Source: Bacillus sp. FJAT-42315 (GTDB lineage Bacteria; Bacillota; Bacilli; Bacillales; Domibacillaceae). From it: DNA of 64,000 nt. Location of the stretch: assembly GCF_002797375.1 (NCBI RefSeq), contig NZ_KZ454941.1, positions 2,619,078 to 2,683,077 on the forward strand. The letters are read 5' to 3'. This document shows positions 1 to 8,738 of the stretch, one piece after another (within the stretch, counting starts at the first letter, position 1; every line of letters begins with the position of its first letter). Below the pieces are notes generated by a model, which was not told the DNA's origin, made no database searches, and saw only the letters and a list, made by a program, of their open reading frames with translations. The position numbers and the translations under genes were made by a program.

Positions 1-1061
1 TAGAAAAGCAAATCCTGTTGCAGCGCTTTCTCGAACATATCCTCTCCAGAGTGTAAATCAAATGGCGGCTGCGGAATGAATGTTTCATAAGAAAGATCTT
101 CACGAATATCCTGTAGCTTCTTCACAAATGAAAATAAGAATGTTAAATCAAGTGGGCCATCAATTTTGTATACATCTTTATGATGAATTTCTAGCTCATC
201 TAGCAAATAATCAAGCCCCTCTTGATCTAAATCTTCTCCCTTTATCTCTAAGCGAACAGCTGATCCCCATTTACGTTTTTTTAATTCTTTTTCAATTTCA
301 AGTAGAAGGTCACGAGCTCCCTCTTCATGAATCGTTAAATCAGCATTACGTGTGATTCTGAAAATATTGGTTGATTTCACTTTAAAACCCTTGAAAATTC
401 TACTTACAAAATACTCTAATACACTTTCAAGTAATACGTAGTAATACTCACCATCCGCAGCTGGCACTTGTAATGTTCGTCCTAGCACAGAAGGTACTTG
501 AACAATTGCCACGCGATCACCCTCAGCATCTGGCTCGTCATTTTCTAGCATCACAAGCAAGTTAATACTTTTATTTAGTAGCATCGGAAAAGGACGGTAC
601 GCATCAATGGCCATCGGTGTTAATACCGGGAAAATCTCATTATCAAAATACTCTTGAAGAAATTCCAGTTGCTCTTTATTTAATTTTTCTACAGGAACTA
701 AATGAAAACCCTCTTTATTCAAATCAGGGAAAATTTCTTTATTTAATACTTCATATTGACGCTGAACTAAAGTTTGTGTCTTTTGACTAATTGAATTTAA
801 CTGCTGTTTTGGTGTTAGGCCAGCTTTATTCTCCGGCTTATTAAAGCCTGCTTTCACTTGGTCCTTTAATCCAGCTACGCGTACCATAAAAAACTCATCC
901 AAGTTCGAACTGAAGATTCCAAGGAATTTCAATTTCTCAAGCAATGGATTTTGATGATCCGACGATTCTTGCAGAACTCGTTCGTTGAAAGCTAGCCAGC
1001 TTAGTTCTCGATTATTATAATATTGTGGACTTGATAAATCAGTTTTCATGTTTTCCCCCAT
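1..1061 (-). CDS. ppk: Polyphosphate kinase 1, N-terminal part (cut by window edge)
   Basis: Polyphosphate kinase transfers the ATP gamma-phosphate reversibly to inorganic polyphosphate. The minus strand is open from position 1061 to the window edge. It reads the PPK1 N-terminus: NRELSWLAFNERVLQE, then a segment with FSSNLDEFFMVRVAGLKDQV, then VLTPMAIDAYRPFPMLLNKS. About 350 residues are visible; the catalytic histidine domains lie outside. Two in-frame ATGs are possible: 1061, which has GAAGGTG six bases upstream, and 1049 (MKTDLSS), preceded by a GGGGG run. I prefer 1061. It starts 18 bases after the ppx stop, so the two genes form one ppx-ppk transcription unit that makes and degrades the same polymer. 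Confidence 0.95.
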   Translation of the reverse strand, partial: MGENMKTDLSSPQYYNNRELSWLAFNERVLQESSDHQNPLLEKLKFLGIFSSNLDEFFMVRVAGLKDQVKAGFNKPENKAGLTPKQQLNSISQKTQTLVQRQYEVLNKEIFPDLNKEGFHLVPVEKLNKEQLEFLQEYFDNEIFPVLTPMAIDAYRPFPMLLNKSINLLVMLENDEPDAEGDRVAIVQVPSVLGRTLQVPAADGEYYYVLLESVLEYFVSRIFKGFKVKSTNIFRITRNADLTIHEEGARDLLLEIEKELKKRKWGSAVRLEIKGEDLDQEGLDYLLDELEIHHKDVYKIDGPLDLTFLFSFVKKLQDIREDLSYETFIPQPPFDLHSGEDMFEKALQQDLLF

Positions 1062-1079
1062 TATTTGCACCTTCTTTTT

Positions 1080-2615
1080 TTATTGTCTAATAAAAATGAG
1101 TTGAATAGGTAACTGTAAAGCTTTTTCTAAATGTCTTTTTTGTTTTTCACTTTGGTATTGCTCGGCTAAGTAGTTTTTGCTACAAAAAACATTTAATTCC
1201 ATTGTACCATCTTTTTGACAAACTTGAATCTCTTCTACCACATTTCTTTTCGTGCTATTTAAGCTATAGCACAGTTTAAGTAAAGCTCCCAATTCTCTCA
1301 TTTGTTGAAATTCTTCTTTCGTAAACCAATTCTTATATAGCTCTATATTTTGTTTAAAAGCTGAGTTGTTAGTGAAAGAAGCCATGATCGAGATTTTTAC
1401 TTTTTCTTTATGTGAATACCCATCAAAGATGGAATTGGTTAATAGATAGAATGTATTAGGACCTTTTGAACTACTTGAAATATATTCTCCAAGATAAAAC
1501 AATAAGGCTGCTTGATGAGCAAGACACTCATCCTCTTTGCTTATATGTATCACATTTATTTCTTTTATTTGTGCTATTAATTGATTGGCTAGCATAGCAA
1601 CTTGCTCGGAGCCCTGTTCATTTTTTTGATAACTATGTAATAGACGATTGGTTCCCTGTTCTTTCGCTTCTCGTCCTGTTCGTGCCTTTGTCTTCAATAA
1701 CTTCTCCATGATCACCCCATCTCTTAACCCTCTAGAGCTGATGATCATTTGTTTAGATTTAGAATGTAACAGTAATTGATAAAATACTTCTAACGCCGGC
1801 AAAATCAGATCTGCTCTTTCTCTAGAAAGGCCATCTACTTTTTCTAGTTCTTCATAGGACATATTAGAAAATTCATTTCGCAATTCTTTAATCGTTTCCA
1901 CTGACATTTCATAACCATGTACACCTAGTGATGGATAATTTCTTTTAATTTGATCTACATTTGCAAGGTTTCGGCCGCTTCCTCCAATAGATACGATCGA
2001 CCCTTCATTGTTTTCAATCCAAGGAAATTCAGCAAATTGACCTTTAATATACGAGATCAGTTCTTTTTGTTCCTGCTCTGACATACCGTTCCCTTTAAGA
2101 AATTGTTCCTTCAACGTCACAGCACCAAAAGGAAAGCTATGCGATTCGATTAATTGTCGATTCTCAAAATAAGTAATTTCCGTACTTGCCCCTCCAATAT
2201 CAATCGATAACCCAGAGTCAAGATCCACTGTTTGAGTCACAGCAGTAAAGCCGTAATAAGCTTCTTCTTCACCAGACAAAACTCGAATATCAAAGCCGAT
2301 CTCTTCTTTAATTTCTTGTAGCACTTCTTCCCTGTTCGCTGCTTGGCGAACAGCAGCAGTGGCTGTACAATCGACTTCATAAACACCGTAACTATCTAAC
2401 AATTCTTTAAAGCTATGTAATACATCCTTTAAAGCTCGGATTCCTTGTTCAGATAGCCATTTGTTTTCATCTAAATACCTTCCTAAACGAATCGGAGCCT
2501 TTACGTTTTCCACTTCTTCAAACCCAGAATTACTAAGATTATAAATAACCAAACGGACAGTGTTTGAACCGATATCGATAATGGAGATTTTATTATTTTT
2601 AATCATTTGCAACAC
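1080..2615 (-). CDS. ppx: Exopolyphosphatase / guanosine pentaphosphatase (Ppx/GppA)
   Basis: This enzyme removes terminal phosphates from polyphosphate. The 511-residue product has the sugar-kinase/Hsp70-type fold of Ppx/GppA: phosphate-loop motif IDIGSNTVR (about 13-21), ATAAVRQAANRE (84-95), the LSGEEEAYYG motif (113-122) and the second loop IDIGGASTEI (138-147). The length matches Bacillus long-form Ppx, which carries a C-terminal HD-like helical region. The start is GTG at 2615 behind AGAGAG; an in-frame ATG at 2606 (MIKNNKIS) is the alternative. It is followed at once by ppk. Confidence 0.92.
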   Translation of the reverse strand: MLQMIKNNKISIIDIGSNTVRLVIYNLSNSGFEEVENVKAPIRLGRYLDENKWLSEQGIRALKDVLHSFKELLDSYGVYEVDCTATAAVRQAANREEVLQEIKEEIGFDIRVLSGEEEAYYGFTAVTQTVDLDSGLSIDIGGASTEITYFENRQLIESHSFPFGAVTLKEQFLKGNGMSEQEQKELISYIKGQFAEFPWIENNEGSIVSIGGSGRNLANVDQIKRNYPSLGVHGYEMSVETIKELRNEFSNMSYEELEKVDGLSRERADLILPALEVFYQLLLHSKSKQMIISSRGLRDGVIMEKLLKTKARTGREAKEQGTNRLLHSYQKNEQGSEQVAMLANQLIAQIKEINVIHISKEDECLAHQAALLFYLGEYISSSSKGPNTFYLLTNSIFDGYSHKEKVKISIMASFTNNSAFKQNIELYKNWFTKEEFQQMRELGALLKLCYSLNSTKRNVVEEIQVCQKDGTMELNVFCSKNYLAEQYQSEKQKRHLEKALQLPIQLIFIRQ

Positions 2616-2674
2616 TACTCTCTTTTTTAAATCTATTTTTCACGAAAAAATATGAGTTAAAACATGGGATTCCC

Positions 2675-2703
2675 TTTCCATAAAGAAAAAAACGAGATAT
2701 AAT
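2675..2703 (+). promoter_or_regulatory. Likely sigma-A promoter of ykyB
   Basis: TTTCCA (2675-2680) and TATAAT (2698-2703) are separated by 17 bases, 33 bases before the ykyB start. The -10 is perfect and the -35 weak. Confidence 0.45.
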
Positions 2704-2735
2704 AATGAAAAAATAGTACGAAAGGAGTCTTTTCA

Positions 2736-3206
2736 TTGAATAATCTAAACAGTCACAATAAATCTCTCCCTCATTCTCCATCAACTGTGAACCTCGCTCA
2801 AGCAATCTTTACTGTCAATCGGCACGCTAAAACAGCAATAAACCCGAAATTTTTATACTTATTGAAGAAAAAAGCATTAATTAGAATGATACAGGAAGGT
2901 CGAGCCAAAAAAACTGGTTTACACTTTTCTAACAATCCAAAAAACAGTCAACAGCAATCTGATGTACTCGTGACTTGCGGAGAGTACACTTTTCATATGC
3001 CACCTTGCAAGGAGGATTTTCATAACTTGCCTCATTTTGGTCACTTAGATCAAAAAGCACGAAACCCTCGCTCAAGCATGAATTTAATGGAAGCTAAGAA
3101 AATTCTTCAAGCCTACACTGGCATGAAGGAAAAACAAACCAACTCTTCCTCTAGTAAGAAACGATACAAAAAACCTGTTTTTAAACCTCTTGGTCAATCT
3201 TATTAA
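2736..3206 (+). CDS. ykyB: YkyB family protein, function unknown
   Basis: A 156-residue basic protein that I recognise as the YkyB family of Bacillus. In B. subtilis ykyB lies beside cheV and patA, exactly as here. No catalytic motif or membrane segment is visible. The N-terminal half is Lys/Asn-rich; the middle carries a short Cys-containing stretch (VTCGEYTFHMPPCKEDF); the C-terminus is a Lys/Ser-rich tail. The TTG start at 2736 is set by a strong AAAGGAG (2721-2727). It is convergent with cheV and shares its terminator. Function is not known to me. Confidence 0.85.
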   Translation: MNNLNSHNKSLPHSPSTVNLAQAIFTVNRHAKTAINPKFLYLLKKKALIRMIQEGRAKKTGLHFSNNPKNSQQQSDVLVTCGEYTFHMPPCKEDFHNLPHFGHLDQKARNPRSSMNLMEAKKILQAYTGMKEKQTNSSSSKKRYKKPVFKPLGQSY

Positions 3207-3230
3207 CCGAAACAGCGAATACTTTCTTCA

Positions 3231-3262
3231 AAAAACACCGGCTATCGCAACCGGTGTTTTTG
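3231..3262. terminator. Bidirectional terminator between ykyB and cheV
   Basis: AAAACACCGG (3232-3241) pairs with CCGGTGTTTT (3251-3260), with A and T runs on both sides. It serves the two convergent genes. Confidence 0.85.
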
Positions 3263-3276
3263 TTTTATTTCAACTC

Positions 3277-4179
3277 TTACAACACTAACCGGTCAATATT
3301 TTTCACTAATTCAGCAATTTCAGGCTTACTCACTTGAGCATTTGCTCCAACTCCGTCTCCTTTATGGCGAAGGTCTTCCGTAATTAATGAAGAGAAGATA
3401 ATCACAGGAAGTTGTTTTAATGCTGGGTGCTCTTTCACTCTTTTTGTTAAATGATGGCCATCCATTTGCGGCATTTCAATATCAGTAATCACTAGCTGAA
3501 CCTTTTTTGTAATATCAGACTCCGCTGCAATAGACTCTAAGTAATCAAAAGCCAGTTTTCCATTTTCGAAAAACTCAACATTTTCATATCCAGCTTCAGA
3601 TAAGGTATCATGAAGTAATTTCCTTAATAGCGGGGAATCTTCTGCAGCAACAATACCTTTAGTCGAGCGCTCTCTAGCTCCTAATTGCTTAAGTTGCCCC
3701 ACATGTATACCTGATTCAGGATTGATATCTAAAATAATCTTTTCAAAATCAAGTAGAAGGATCATCTGACCATTCACCTTAACAACACCAATAACTTGGT
3801 TGTTACCTCCTTGATACATGTCAGACGGCTTTTCAATATCTTCCCAGGAAATTCGATGAATACGCGTCACGTTTTGAACATGAAATACTGCTTTTTGCTT
3901 ATTAAACTCAGTCACTATGTACTTATCATTTGAGTCATCTTTTACGATCGGCACCCCGAGAACTTTTGCCATATTAATAACAGGAAGCACTTCTCCCCGA
4001 AGTTGAATCACACCTTCAATATGTTCATGTGAGTGAGGAATCAACGTTATTGGCAAAGGTTGGATAATCTCTTTCACTTTTATGACATTTATTCCATATT
4101 TATTATTTTGCACTTCAAATTCAACAATTTCAAGTTCATTTGTACCACTTTCTAATAAAATTCCTTGTTCATGATTCAT
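3277..4179 (-). CDS. cheV: Chemotaxis coupling protein CheV (CheW domain plus receiver)
   Basis: CheV couples chemoreceptors to the CheA kinase and takes part in adaptation. The 300 residues hold a CheW-like domain (about 15-155, with VIQLRGEVLPVINMAKVLG) and a receiver domain (about 175-298). In the receiver, the acidic pair lies at AEDS (about 179-182), the phospho-acceptor is Asp233 in ITDIEMPQMDG and the conserved Lys is 285 in SKPE. AGGAGG precedes the ATG. The patA-cheV-ykyB neighbourhood matches B. subtilis except that a corA gene stands between patA and cheV here. Confidence 0.95.
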   Translation of the reverse strand: MNHEQGILLESGTNELEIVEFEVQNNKYGINVIKVKEIIQPLPITLIPHSHEHIEGVIQLRGEVLPVINMAKVLGVPIVKDDSNDKYIVTEFNKQKAVFHVQNVTRIHRISWEDIEKPSDMYQGGNNQVIGVVKVNGQMILLLDFEKIILDINPESGIHVGQLKQLGARERSTKGIVAAEDSPLLRKLLHDTLSEAGYENVEFFENGKLAFDYLESIAAESDITKKVQLVITDIEMPQMDGHHLTKRVKEHPALKQLPVIIFSSLITEDLRHKGDGVGANAQVSKPEIAELVKNIDRLVL

Positions 4180-4300
4180 AAGGCTTTCGTCCTCCTATTC
4201 TTTATTTTACTATATCATGATTTGTTTCGACGTATCCTGTAAAAATTTTTATATTTATTAACATTATTTTTAAAAAAAATTAACAAAACCCTTTTCTTTT

Positions 4301-5296
4301 TTATTTAAACGTCCTTTTCCTTCTAGGTTTCTTCTGTTTTTTAGTGATGAGTAGCCAACCTTTCTTATTAAACATAAATGCCATAAACAGAGCAATGATG
4401 AACATCATACCAATGACAATAAAATAACCGTAGCGATACTGGAGCTCAGGCATATAATTAAAATTCATTCCGTAAATTCCTGCTATGAATGTCAATGGCA
4501 TAAAAATAGTCGTAATGACGGTCAACGTCATCATAATATTATTCATTTTGTTCGAATTGACTGACACATAATTATCTCGTAAATCGGAGGAAAAGTCGCG
4601 ATAGGATTCAAGCATTTCAGCCAGCTTTAATAAATGATCATACACATCCCGGAAATAAATTTGATGATCATTCATAAACTCTAGCCTCGTTGAATTTAAT
4701 ACTCGATAAACAAGATCCCTCATCGGAAAGATGGATTGTCTTAATTTTGCCATATCATGACGAATATCAAATAAGCGATCAATTAATTCATTCCCTGAAT
4801 AAGTATCTGTTTCCTCATCTACTCTATTCAATTGATCTTCAATCTGGTAGACAAGGGGAAAGAATTCGTCGACAAAACGATCAATGAGCCGATGCAAAAT
4901 AAATACTGGACCTTGTCTCAGCTTTTCTACTCCTTTTAATTCCTCCCATACATAATTCAATTCTGGAGCTGAAATGTTATGGAAAGTAACAATCATCCGA
5001 TCATTGACAAACACATCCACCTCTCTCGCTTTATACGTGTTTGGATCTAAAGTATGAACAAGAAAGAAATAATACTGATCGTAAAAATCAAGCTTAGGAC
5101 GACCGACTAACTTATCGAGACAGTCCTCAATCGCCAATGGATGAAATTGAAAAGCGTGACTAAAGATTTCTTGCTCCTCATCAGTTGGCTCGGCAAAATC
5201 AACCCAGCACCATTCTAGCTCTTCTTTGTTGATTTGCGGTAAAGACAAGTCGTATATTAATTCACCATCTTTTGTTAACACACAAGTTCTAATCAT
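4301..5296 (-). CDS. corA: CorA family Mg2+/Co2+ transporter
   Basis: Pentameric divalent-cation channel of the cytoplasmic membrane. The 331-residue protein ends in the CorA signature: a TM segment, the GMN motif at about 276-278 (GMNFNYMPEL), a second TM and a very basic tail (KKQKKPRRKR). The N-terminal 240 residues form the cytoplasmic funnel, with its long helices around FPLVYQIEDQLNRVDEE. It is divergent from patA, with only about 90 bases between, so the two promoters must overlap. No Mg2+ (M-box) riboswitch is present upstream. Confidence 0.93.
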   Translation of the reverse strand: MIRTCVLTKDGELIYDLSLPQINKEELEWCWVDFAEPTDEEQEIFSHAFQFHPLAIEDCLDKLVGRPKLDFYDQYYFFLVHTLDPNTYKAREVDVFVNDRMIVTFHNISAPELNYVWEELKGVEKLRQGPVFILHRLIDRFVDEFFPLVYQIEDQLNRVDEETDTYSGNELIDRLFDIRHDMAKLRQSIFPMRDLVYRVLNSTRLEFMNDHQIYFRDVYDHLLKLAEMLESYRDFSSDLRDNYVSVNSNKMNNIMMTLTVITTIFMPLTFIAGIYGMNFNYMPELQYRYGYFIVIGMMFIIALFMAFMFNKKGWLLITKKQKKPRRKRTFK

Positions 5297-5388
5297 TTTG
5301 TCTCTCCAAGCCTTCTCTCTTTTTGATTATCCGCAAAGCTCTTTTCAATGATACAATAGCATACATAATAGAAAGGTGGCGATTCTCT

Positions 5389-6543
5389 TTGGAACATTGC
5401 ATTAACGAAAAAGTTAAAAATATTCAAATATCAGGCATTCGCAAATTTTTTAATCTCGTAAGTGGAACGAAAGATATGATTTCGTTAACGATCGGACAAC
5501 CTGACTTTCCTACTCCGGCACATGTGAAAACAGCAGGAATAAACGCGATTGAAAACGATTATACAACTTACACTCATAATGCAGGCTACATTGAACTGCG
5601 AACAGCCGCAGCGAATTATGTACATAAGAAATACGCTTTAACGTATTCTCCGGAATCGGAGATCATCGTAACTGTTGGTGCTAGCCAAGCGATCGATATC
5701 ACGTTACGGACGATCCTTTCTCCCGAAGATGAAGTGATTCTACCTGGTCCTGTTTATCCAGGTTACGAACCAATTATTCATATGTGTGGCGCTCATTTAA
5801 AAACGATTGATACACGCGATAGTGAGTTTAAGCTAACCGCTGACAAAATCCGTCCGGCACTTAGTGAAAAAACGAAAGCCATTATCTTACCTTATCCGTC
5901 TAATCCAACAGGTGTTAGTCTCTCAAAGGAAGAATTAAAAGCTATTGCTGATTTAGTGCGTGGGAAGGATATTTTTATCATTGCGGATGAAATTTATAGC
6001 GAGTTAACTTATGACCGCCCTCACGTATCGATCGCTTCTTTTTTAAGAGAGCAGACGATTGTGTTAAACGGCTTATCCAAATCTCACGCAATGACAGGCT
6101 GGCGAATCGGCTTTTTATTTGCGCCTGAAATGATCACCAAGCATATATTAAAAGTTCACCAATATAACGTATCATGTGCTTCATCCGTTGCACAAATGGC
6201 AGCTTTAGAAGCGGTCGAAGCAGGGATTGATGATGCTCTTCCGATGCGAGATCAATATAAACAAAGACGTGATTATGTATATGAACGTTTATCCTCTCTC
6301 GGCTTTGAAGTGGTAAAACCAGATGGGGCTTTTTACTTTTTTATTAAAATCCCTTCATATGTAAAAGAAACATCGTTTGATTTCTGCTATAAATTAGCAA
6401 CAGATCAAAAAGTCGCTGTCGTTCCTGGCAGTGCCTTTTCTCAATATGGGGAAGGCTACTTCCGACTCTCGTACGCTTGCTCAATGGAACAGCTTCAAAA
6501 AGGATTAGATCGTATCGAAGTATTTATGAATAAACAAAAATAA
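5389..6543 (+). CDS. patA: PLP-dependent aminotransferase PatA
   Basis: Fold-type I aminotransferase; in B. subtilis PatA is assigned to N-acetyl-L,L-diaminopimelate transamination in lysine synthesis. From the TTG at 5389 the protein has 384 residues starting MEHCINEKVKNIQISGIRKF, and AAAGGTGG lies about ten bases upstream; the longer reading from 5323 has no ribosome site. The PLP lysine is about Lys231 in LNGLSKSHAMTGWR, and the conserved substrate Arg is in EGYFRLSYACS near the C-terminus. It lies upstream of cheV and ykyB in a conserved neighbourhood, but kinA, its B. subtilis neighbour, is absent. Confidence 0.92.
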   Translation: MEHCINEKVKNIQISGIRKFFNLVSGTKDMISLTIGQPDFPTPAHVKTAGINAIENDYTTYTHNAGYIELRTAAANYVHKKYALTYSPESEIIVTVGASQAIDITLRTILSPEDEVILPGPVYPGYEPIIHMCGAHLKTIDTRDSEFKLTADKIRPALSEKTKAIILPYPSNPTGVSLSKEELKAIADLVRGKDIFIIADEIYSELTYDRPHVSIASFLREQTIVLNGLSKSHAMTGWRIGFLFAPEMITKHILKVHQYNVSCASSVAQMAALEAVEAGIDDALPMRDQYKQRRDYVYERLSSLGFEVVKPDGAFYFFIKIPSYVKETSFDFCYKLATDQKVAVVPGSAFSQYGEGYFRLSYACSMEQLQKGLDRIEVFMNKQK

Positions 6544-6552
6544 AACATTATG

Positions 6553-6611
6553 AAAAAGCTGACCGTAAAAAGTCGAAGTACTATCTTCATTTCTTTTGGT
6601 CAGCTTTTTTA
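6553..6611. terminator. Bidirectional terminator between patA and the ykwC-like gene
   Basis: AAAAAGCTGACC (6553-6564) pairs with GGTCAGCTTTTT (6599-6610) across a 34-base loop, with T runs on both strands. Confidence 0.75.
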
Positions 6612-6616
6612 TATGT

Positions 6617-7486
6617 TCAACTTTCCCGCCAATACTTAATTAATGCTTGTGTTCCACTCAATTCTTCTCCTTTTGAAGCTAATTGTTCATACATTTCTTT
6701 AGCCATCGCAAGCCCCGGTAAGTTCAACTCCATTTTCTCCGCTTCTTCTAAAGCGATTTTCATATCTTTAATAAAATGTTTAATATAAAAGCCGGGTTTA
6801 AAATCTTCTTTTATAATACGCGGAGCTAAATTCGACAATGACCAACTGCCTGCCGCTCCACTAGAAATGCTTTTTAATACCGTCTCTGGATCTAACCCCG
6901 CTTTTTGCGCGTACAGCAATGCTTCACAAATACCGATCATATTGGTCGCAATGGCAATTTGATTACACATTTTCGCATGTTGACCGGCTCCCGCTTCTCC
7001 TTGATACACAATATTTTGTCCAATGATTTCAAAAATAGGCAACACCTTTTCATAGGCTCCTCGATCTCCACCGACCATAATCGCGAGAGTACCATTTTTA
7101 GCGCCAGTATCTCCACCAGAAACTGGAGCATCTAACGCAAATACTCCTTTTTCCTTCGCCTTCAAATAAATTTGTTGCGCCAGGCTTGGTTTTGAAGTAG
7201 TCATATCAATGACGATTTGTCCCACTCGACTAGCAGCAAGAATCCCTTCACGGCCAAGATACACCTCTTCTACATCTTTTGGCTCTCCAATGATCGTAAA
7301 GATAACATCACTTTGCTTTGTAACTTCTGCAGGGTGTTCACACCAAACAGCTCCTTGATCAAGCAGTTCCTTCGCTTTCTCTTTTGTACGTGTATAAATG
7401 TACAGTGGATATTGTGCTTGCAACAAACGGCGTGCCATGCTTTTCCCCATAACGCCCGTGCCGATAAAACCTATTTTCTTCTTCAT
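6617..7486 (-). CDS. ykwC: Beta-hydroxyacid dehydrogenase family protein (YkwC-like)
   Basis: NAD(P)-dependent dehydrogenase of the 3-hydroxyisobutyrate / tartronate-semialdehyde reductase family; substrate unknown. From the ATG at 7486 (behind AAAGGTGGAG) it has 289 residues. The Rossmann motif GFIGTGVMG is at 6-14, the substrate-binding [16 protein letters not shown] at about 119-134, and the catalytic Lys172 in [12 protein letters not shown]. subtilis ykwC lies in the same chromosomal neighbourhood as patA. Only about 25 bases separate a strong terminator from its ribosome site, so it may be controlled by attenuation. Confidence 0.85.
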   Translation of the reverse strand: MKKKIGFIGTGVMGKSMARRLLQAQYPLYIYTRTKEKAKELLDQGAVWCEHPAEVTKQSDVIFTIIGEPKDVEEVYLGREGILAASRVGQIVIDMTTSKPSLAQQIYLKAKEKGVFALDAPVSGGDTGAKNGTLAIMVGGDRGAYEKVLPIFEIIGQNIVYQGEAGAGQHAKMCNQIAIATNMIGICEALLYAQKAGLDPETVLKSISSGAAGSWSLSNLAPRIIKEDFKPGFYIKHFIKDMKIALEEAEKMELNLPGLAMAKEMYEQLASKGEELSGTQALIKYWRES

Positions 7487-7516
7487 TTTCTCTCCACCTT
7501 TAACTGAAATAAGACC

Positions 7517-7618
7517 ATAAAAAAAGAGACCTGCCATTTAGCAGGTCCCAAAAAAGGGGGTTGTGAGTGAGAATCTCCAATCAATCATGCTTATTTACAA
7601 TATTCCCAATCCCCTGCA
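7517..7618 (-). promoter_or_regulatory. Structured leader with terminator directly before the ykwC-like gene
   Basis: On the minus strand a perfect 7-bp hairpin (GACCTGC/GCAGGTC, plus positions 7528-7534 and 7541-7547) is followed by seven Ts. The next gene starts about 30 bases later. Just upstream, AGGGGATTG near 7610 can pair 8/9 with CAACCCCCT near 7555, and GCAGG there can alternatively pair with CCTGC of the terminator arm. It may be only the terminator of the SDR gene, but its position suits transcription attenuation. I do not recognise a known riboswitch class. Confidence 0.45.
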
Positions 7619-7650
7619 GCTTTAAACATACCTTATGCGATTTTTATTTT

Positions 7651-8448
7651 TTAAATAGAACGCACCATTCCACCATCTACAAGAAAACTACTTCCTGTTA
7701 CGTATGTATTGGCATCTGAAGCGAGAAAAGCAACTACATTAGCGAACTCCTCAGGGTTACCGTAACGACCAAGAGGAATTTTCTTTTTCATCCGTTCCTC
7801 TTGCTGTTCCACTGAAATCCCTTGTTTCTTCGCGTTCACTTCATCTAGATGGCGCACACGTTCAGTCGCAATTCTTCCTGGAGCTACTGTATTGACTAAA
7901 ATCTGATGTGGAGCGAATTCTTCTGCTAATGTTTTAGACAGCCCGACAATTCCTGTGCGAAATGTATTCGACAAAATCAGTCCAGCAATTGGTTCTTTAA
8001 TCGATGAAGAAGCAATATTAATAATTTTTCCGCCTTGTTTCTTTAAGTGAGGCAATGCTTCGCGAATGGCACGAATATAGGAAAATAAATTTAATTCAAA
8101 TGCCTGCTGCCAATCATCATCTGTCATATCTTCAAACAATCCAGCAGGTGGCCCACCGGCATTATTGACTAAAATATCAATCGTGCCAAATGTCGATACT
8201 GTTCGTTCAACTAGCTGTTTAATGTCTTCCACTTTCGTAATGTCGCACGTAGCATACTCGATTTTTCCGGACGACTCATTCTGCAAGTGATCCTTTACTT
8301 CTTTCAGCTTCTCATCATTACGGCTCGCTAGCATAATATTAGCTCCACCTTGTGCTAATTTTTCAGCGATCGCTCGACCTAACCCTTGACTAGAGGCAAG
8401 AATCAACGCTGTCTTTCCTTCAAAAGAAATATTCAAAAAAAACCCCAT
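7651..8448 (-). CDS. Short-chain dehydrogenase/reductase family protein with atypical active site
   Basis: A 265-residue SDR-fold protein. It has the glycine-rich nucleotide loop LASSQGLGRAIA (17-28), the NNAGG motif (95-99) and the C-terminal end VTGSSFLVDGGM. The region around the active site is IASSSIKEPIAGLILSNTFR: aligning the following GIVGLSKTLA with normal SDRs puts Ser160 and Arg164 where the catalytic Tyr and Lys of YxxxK belong. This matches a recognised subgroup of SDR proteins annotated only as oxidoreductases. Activity and substrate cannot be read from the sequence. It lies between ptsH and the ykwC-like gene, all on the same strand. Confidence 0.8.
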   Translation of the reverse strand: MGFFLNISFEGKTALILASSQGLGRAIAEKLAQGGANIMLASRNDEKLKEVKDHLQNESSGKIEYATCDITKVEDIKQLVERTVSTFGTIDILVNNAGGPPAGLFEDMTDDDWQQAFELNLFSYIRAIREALPHLKKQGGKIINIASSSIKEPIAGLILSNTFRTGIVGLSKTLAEEFAPHQILVNTVAPGRIATERVRHLDEVNAKKQGISVEQQEERMKKKIPLGRYGNPEEFANVVAFLASDANTYVTGSSFLVDGGMVRSI

Positions 8449-8527
8449 CCTTTCCTAATGTTACATTAACCATTATAATATAATTTGAATTTTCTTTCAG
8501 TTATTATTCTTTTTTGTCCTAAACAAA

Positions 8528-8626
8528 AAGGGCTGCCTCTAATAAAGAAGGCTAACTCCGAACAACGATATCTATTAAGATATTCGTATCGGTGACAAGC
8601 CCTCTTAAAAGGCAGCTTCGATCAAA
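8528..8626. other. Long imperfect hairpin between ptsH and the SDR gene
   Basis: About 98 bases fold almost end to end. The outer stem is GCTGCCT with AGGCAGC, the middle arm AAGAAGGCT with AGCCCTCTT, and the inner arm around CGATATCT/AGATATTCG. On the minus strand it ends in CCCTTTTTGTTT and could terminate ptsH read-through. It is longer than a usual terminator, and could be a degenerate hairpin repeat. Confidence 0.5.
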
Positions 8627-8631
8627 TAAGG

Positions 8632-8703
8632 GAAAAATGAGAATGAAACTATGGTTTCAGCTATTTCATGAGCTGTTATGTATACATTACCCTCATTTTT
8701 CTT
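8632..8703. terminator. Multi-branched hairpin downstream of ptsH
   Basis: AAAAATGAG and CTCATTTTT (9 bp, outer arms at about 8634-8642 and 8692-8700) enclose three small stems: GAAAC/GTTTC, AGCT/AGCT and the palindrome TGTATACA. The minus-strand T run makes it a probable ptsH terminator. The cloverleaf-like inside is unusual; it is not a tRNA. Confidence 0.55.
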
Positions 8704-8738
8704 AAATAAACATATACAAACAGATGATTGAACCTATT

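Noticed and set aside
80..355. 91-residue plus-strand frame
   Set aside because: It lies antisense to the polyphosphate kinase gene, has no ribosome site and unlikely composition.
4180..4300. Sigma-D promoter for cheV or M-box riboswitch for corA
   Set aside because: No TAAA-N15-GCCGATAT match is found on the minus strand before cheV, and the corA upstream region is too short and lacks the M-box consensus.
8632..8703. tRNA candidate
   Set aside because: The shape is cloverleaf-like and about 70 bases, but it has no T-loop TTCRA, no A-box and the stem lengths do not fit.
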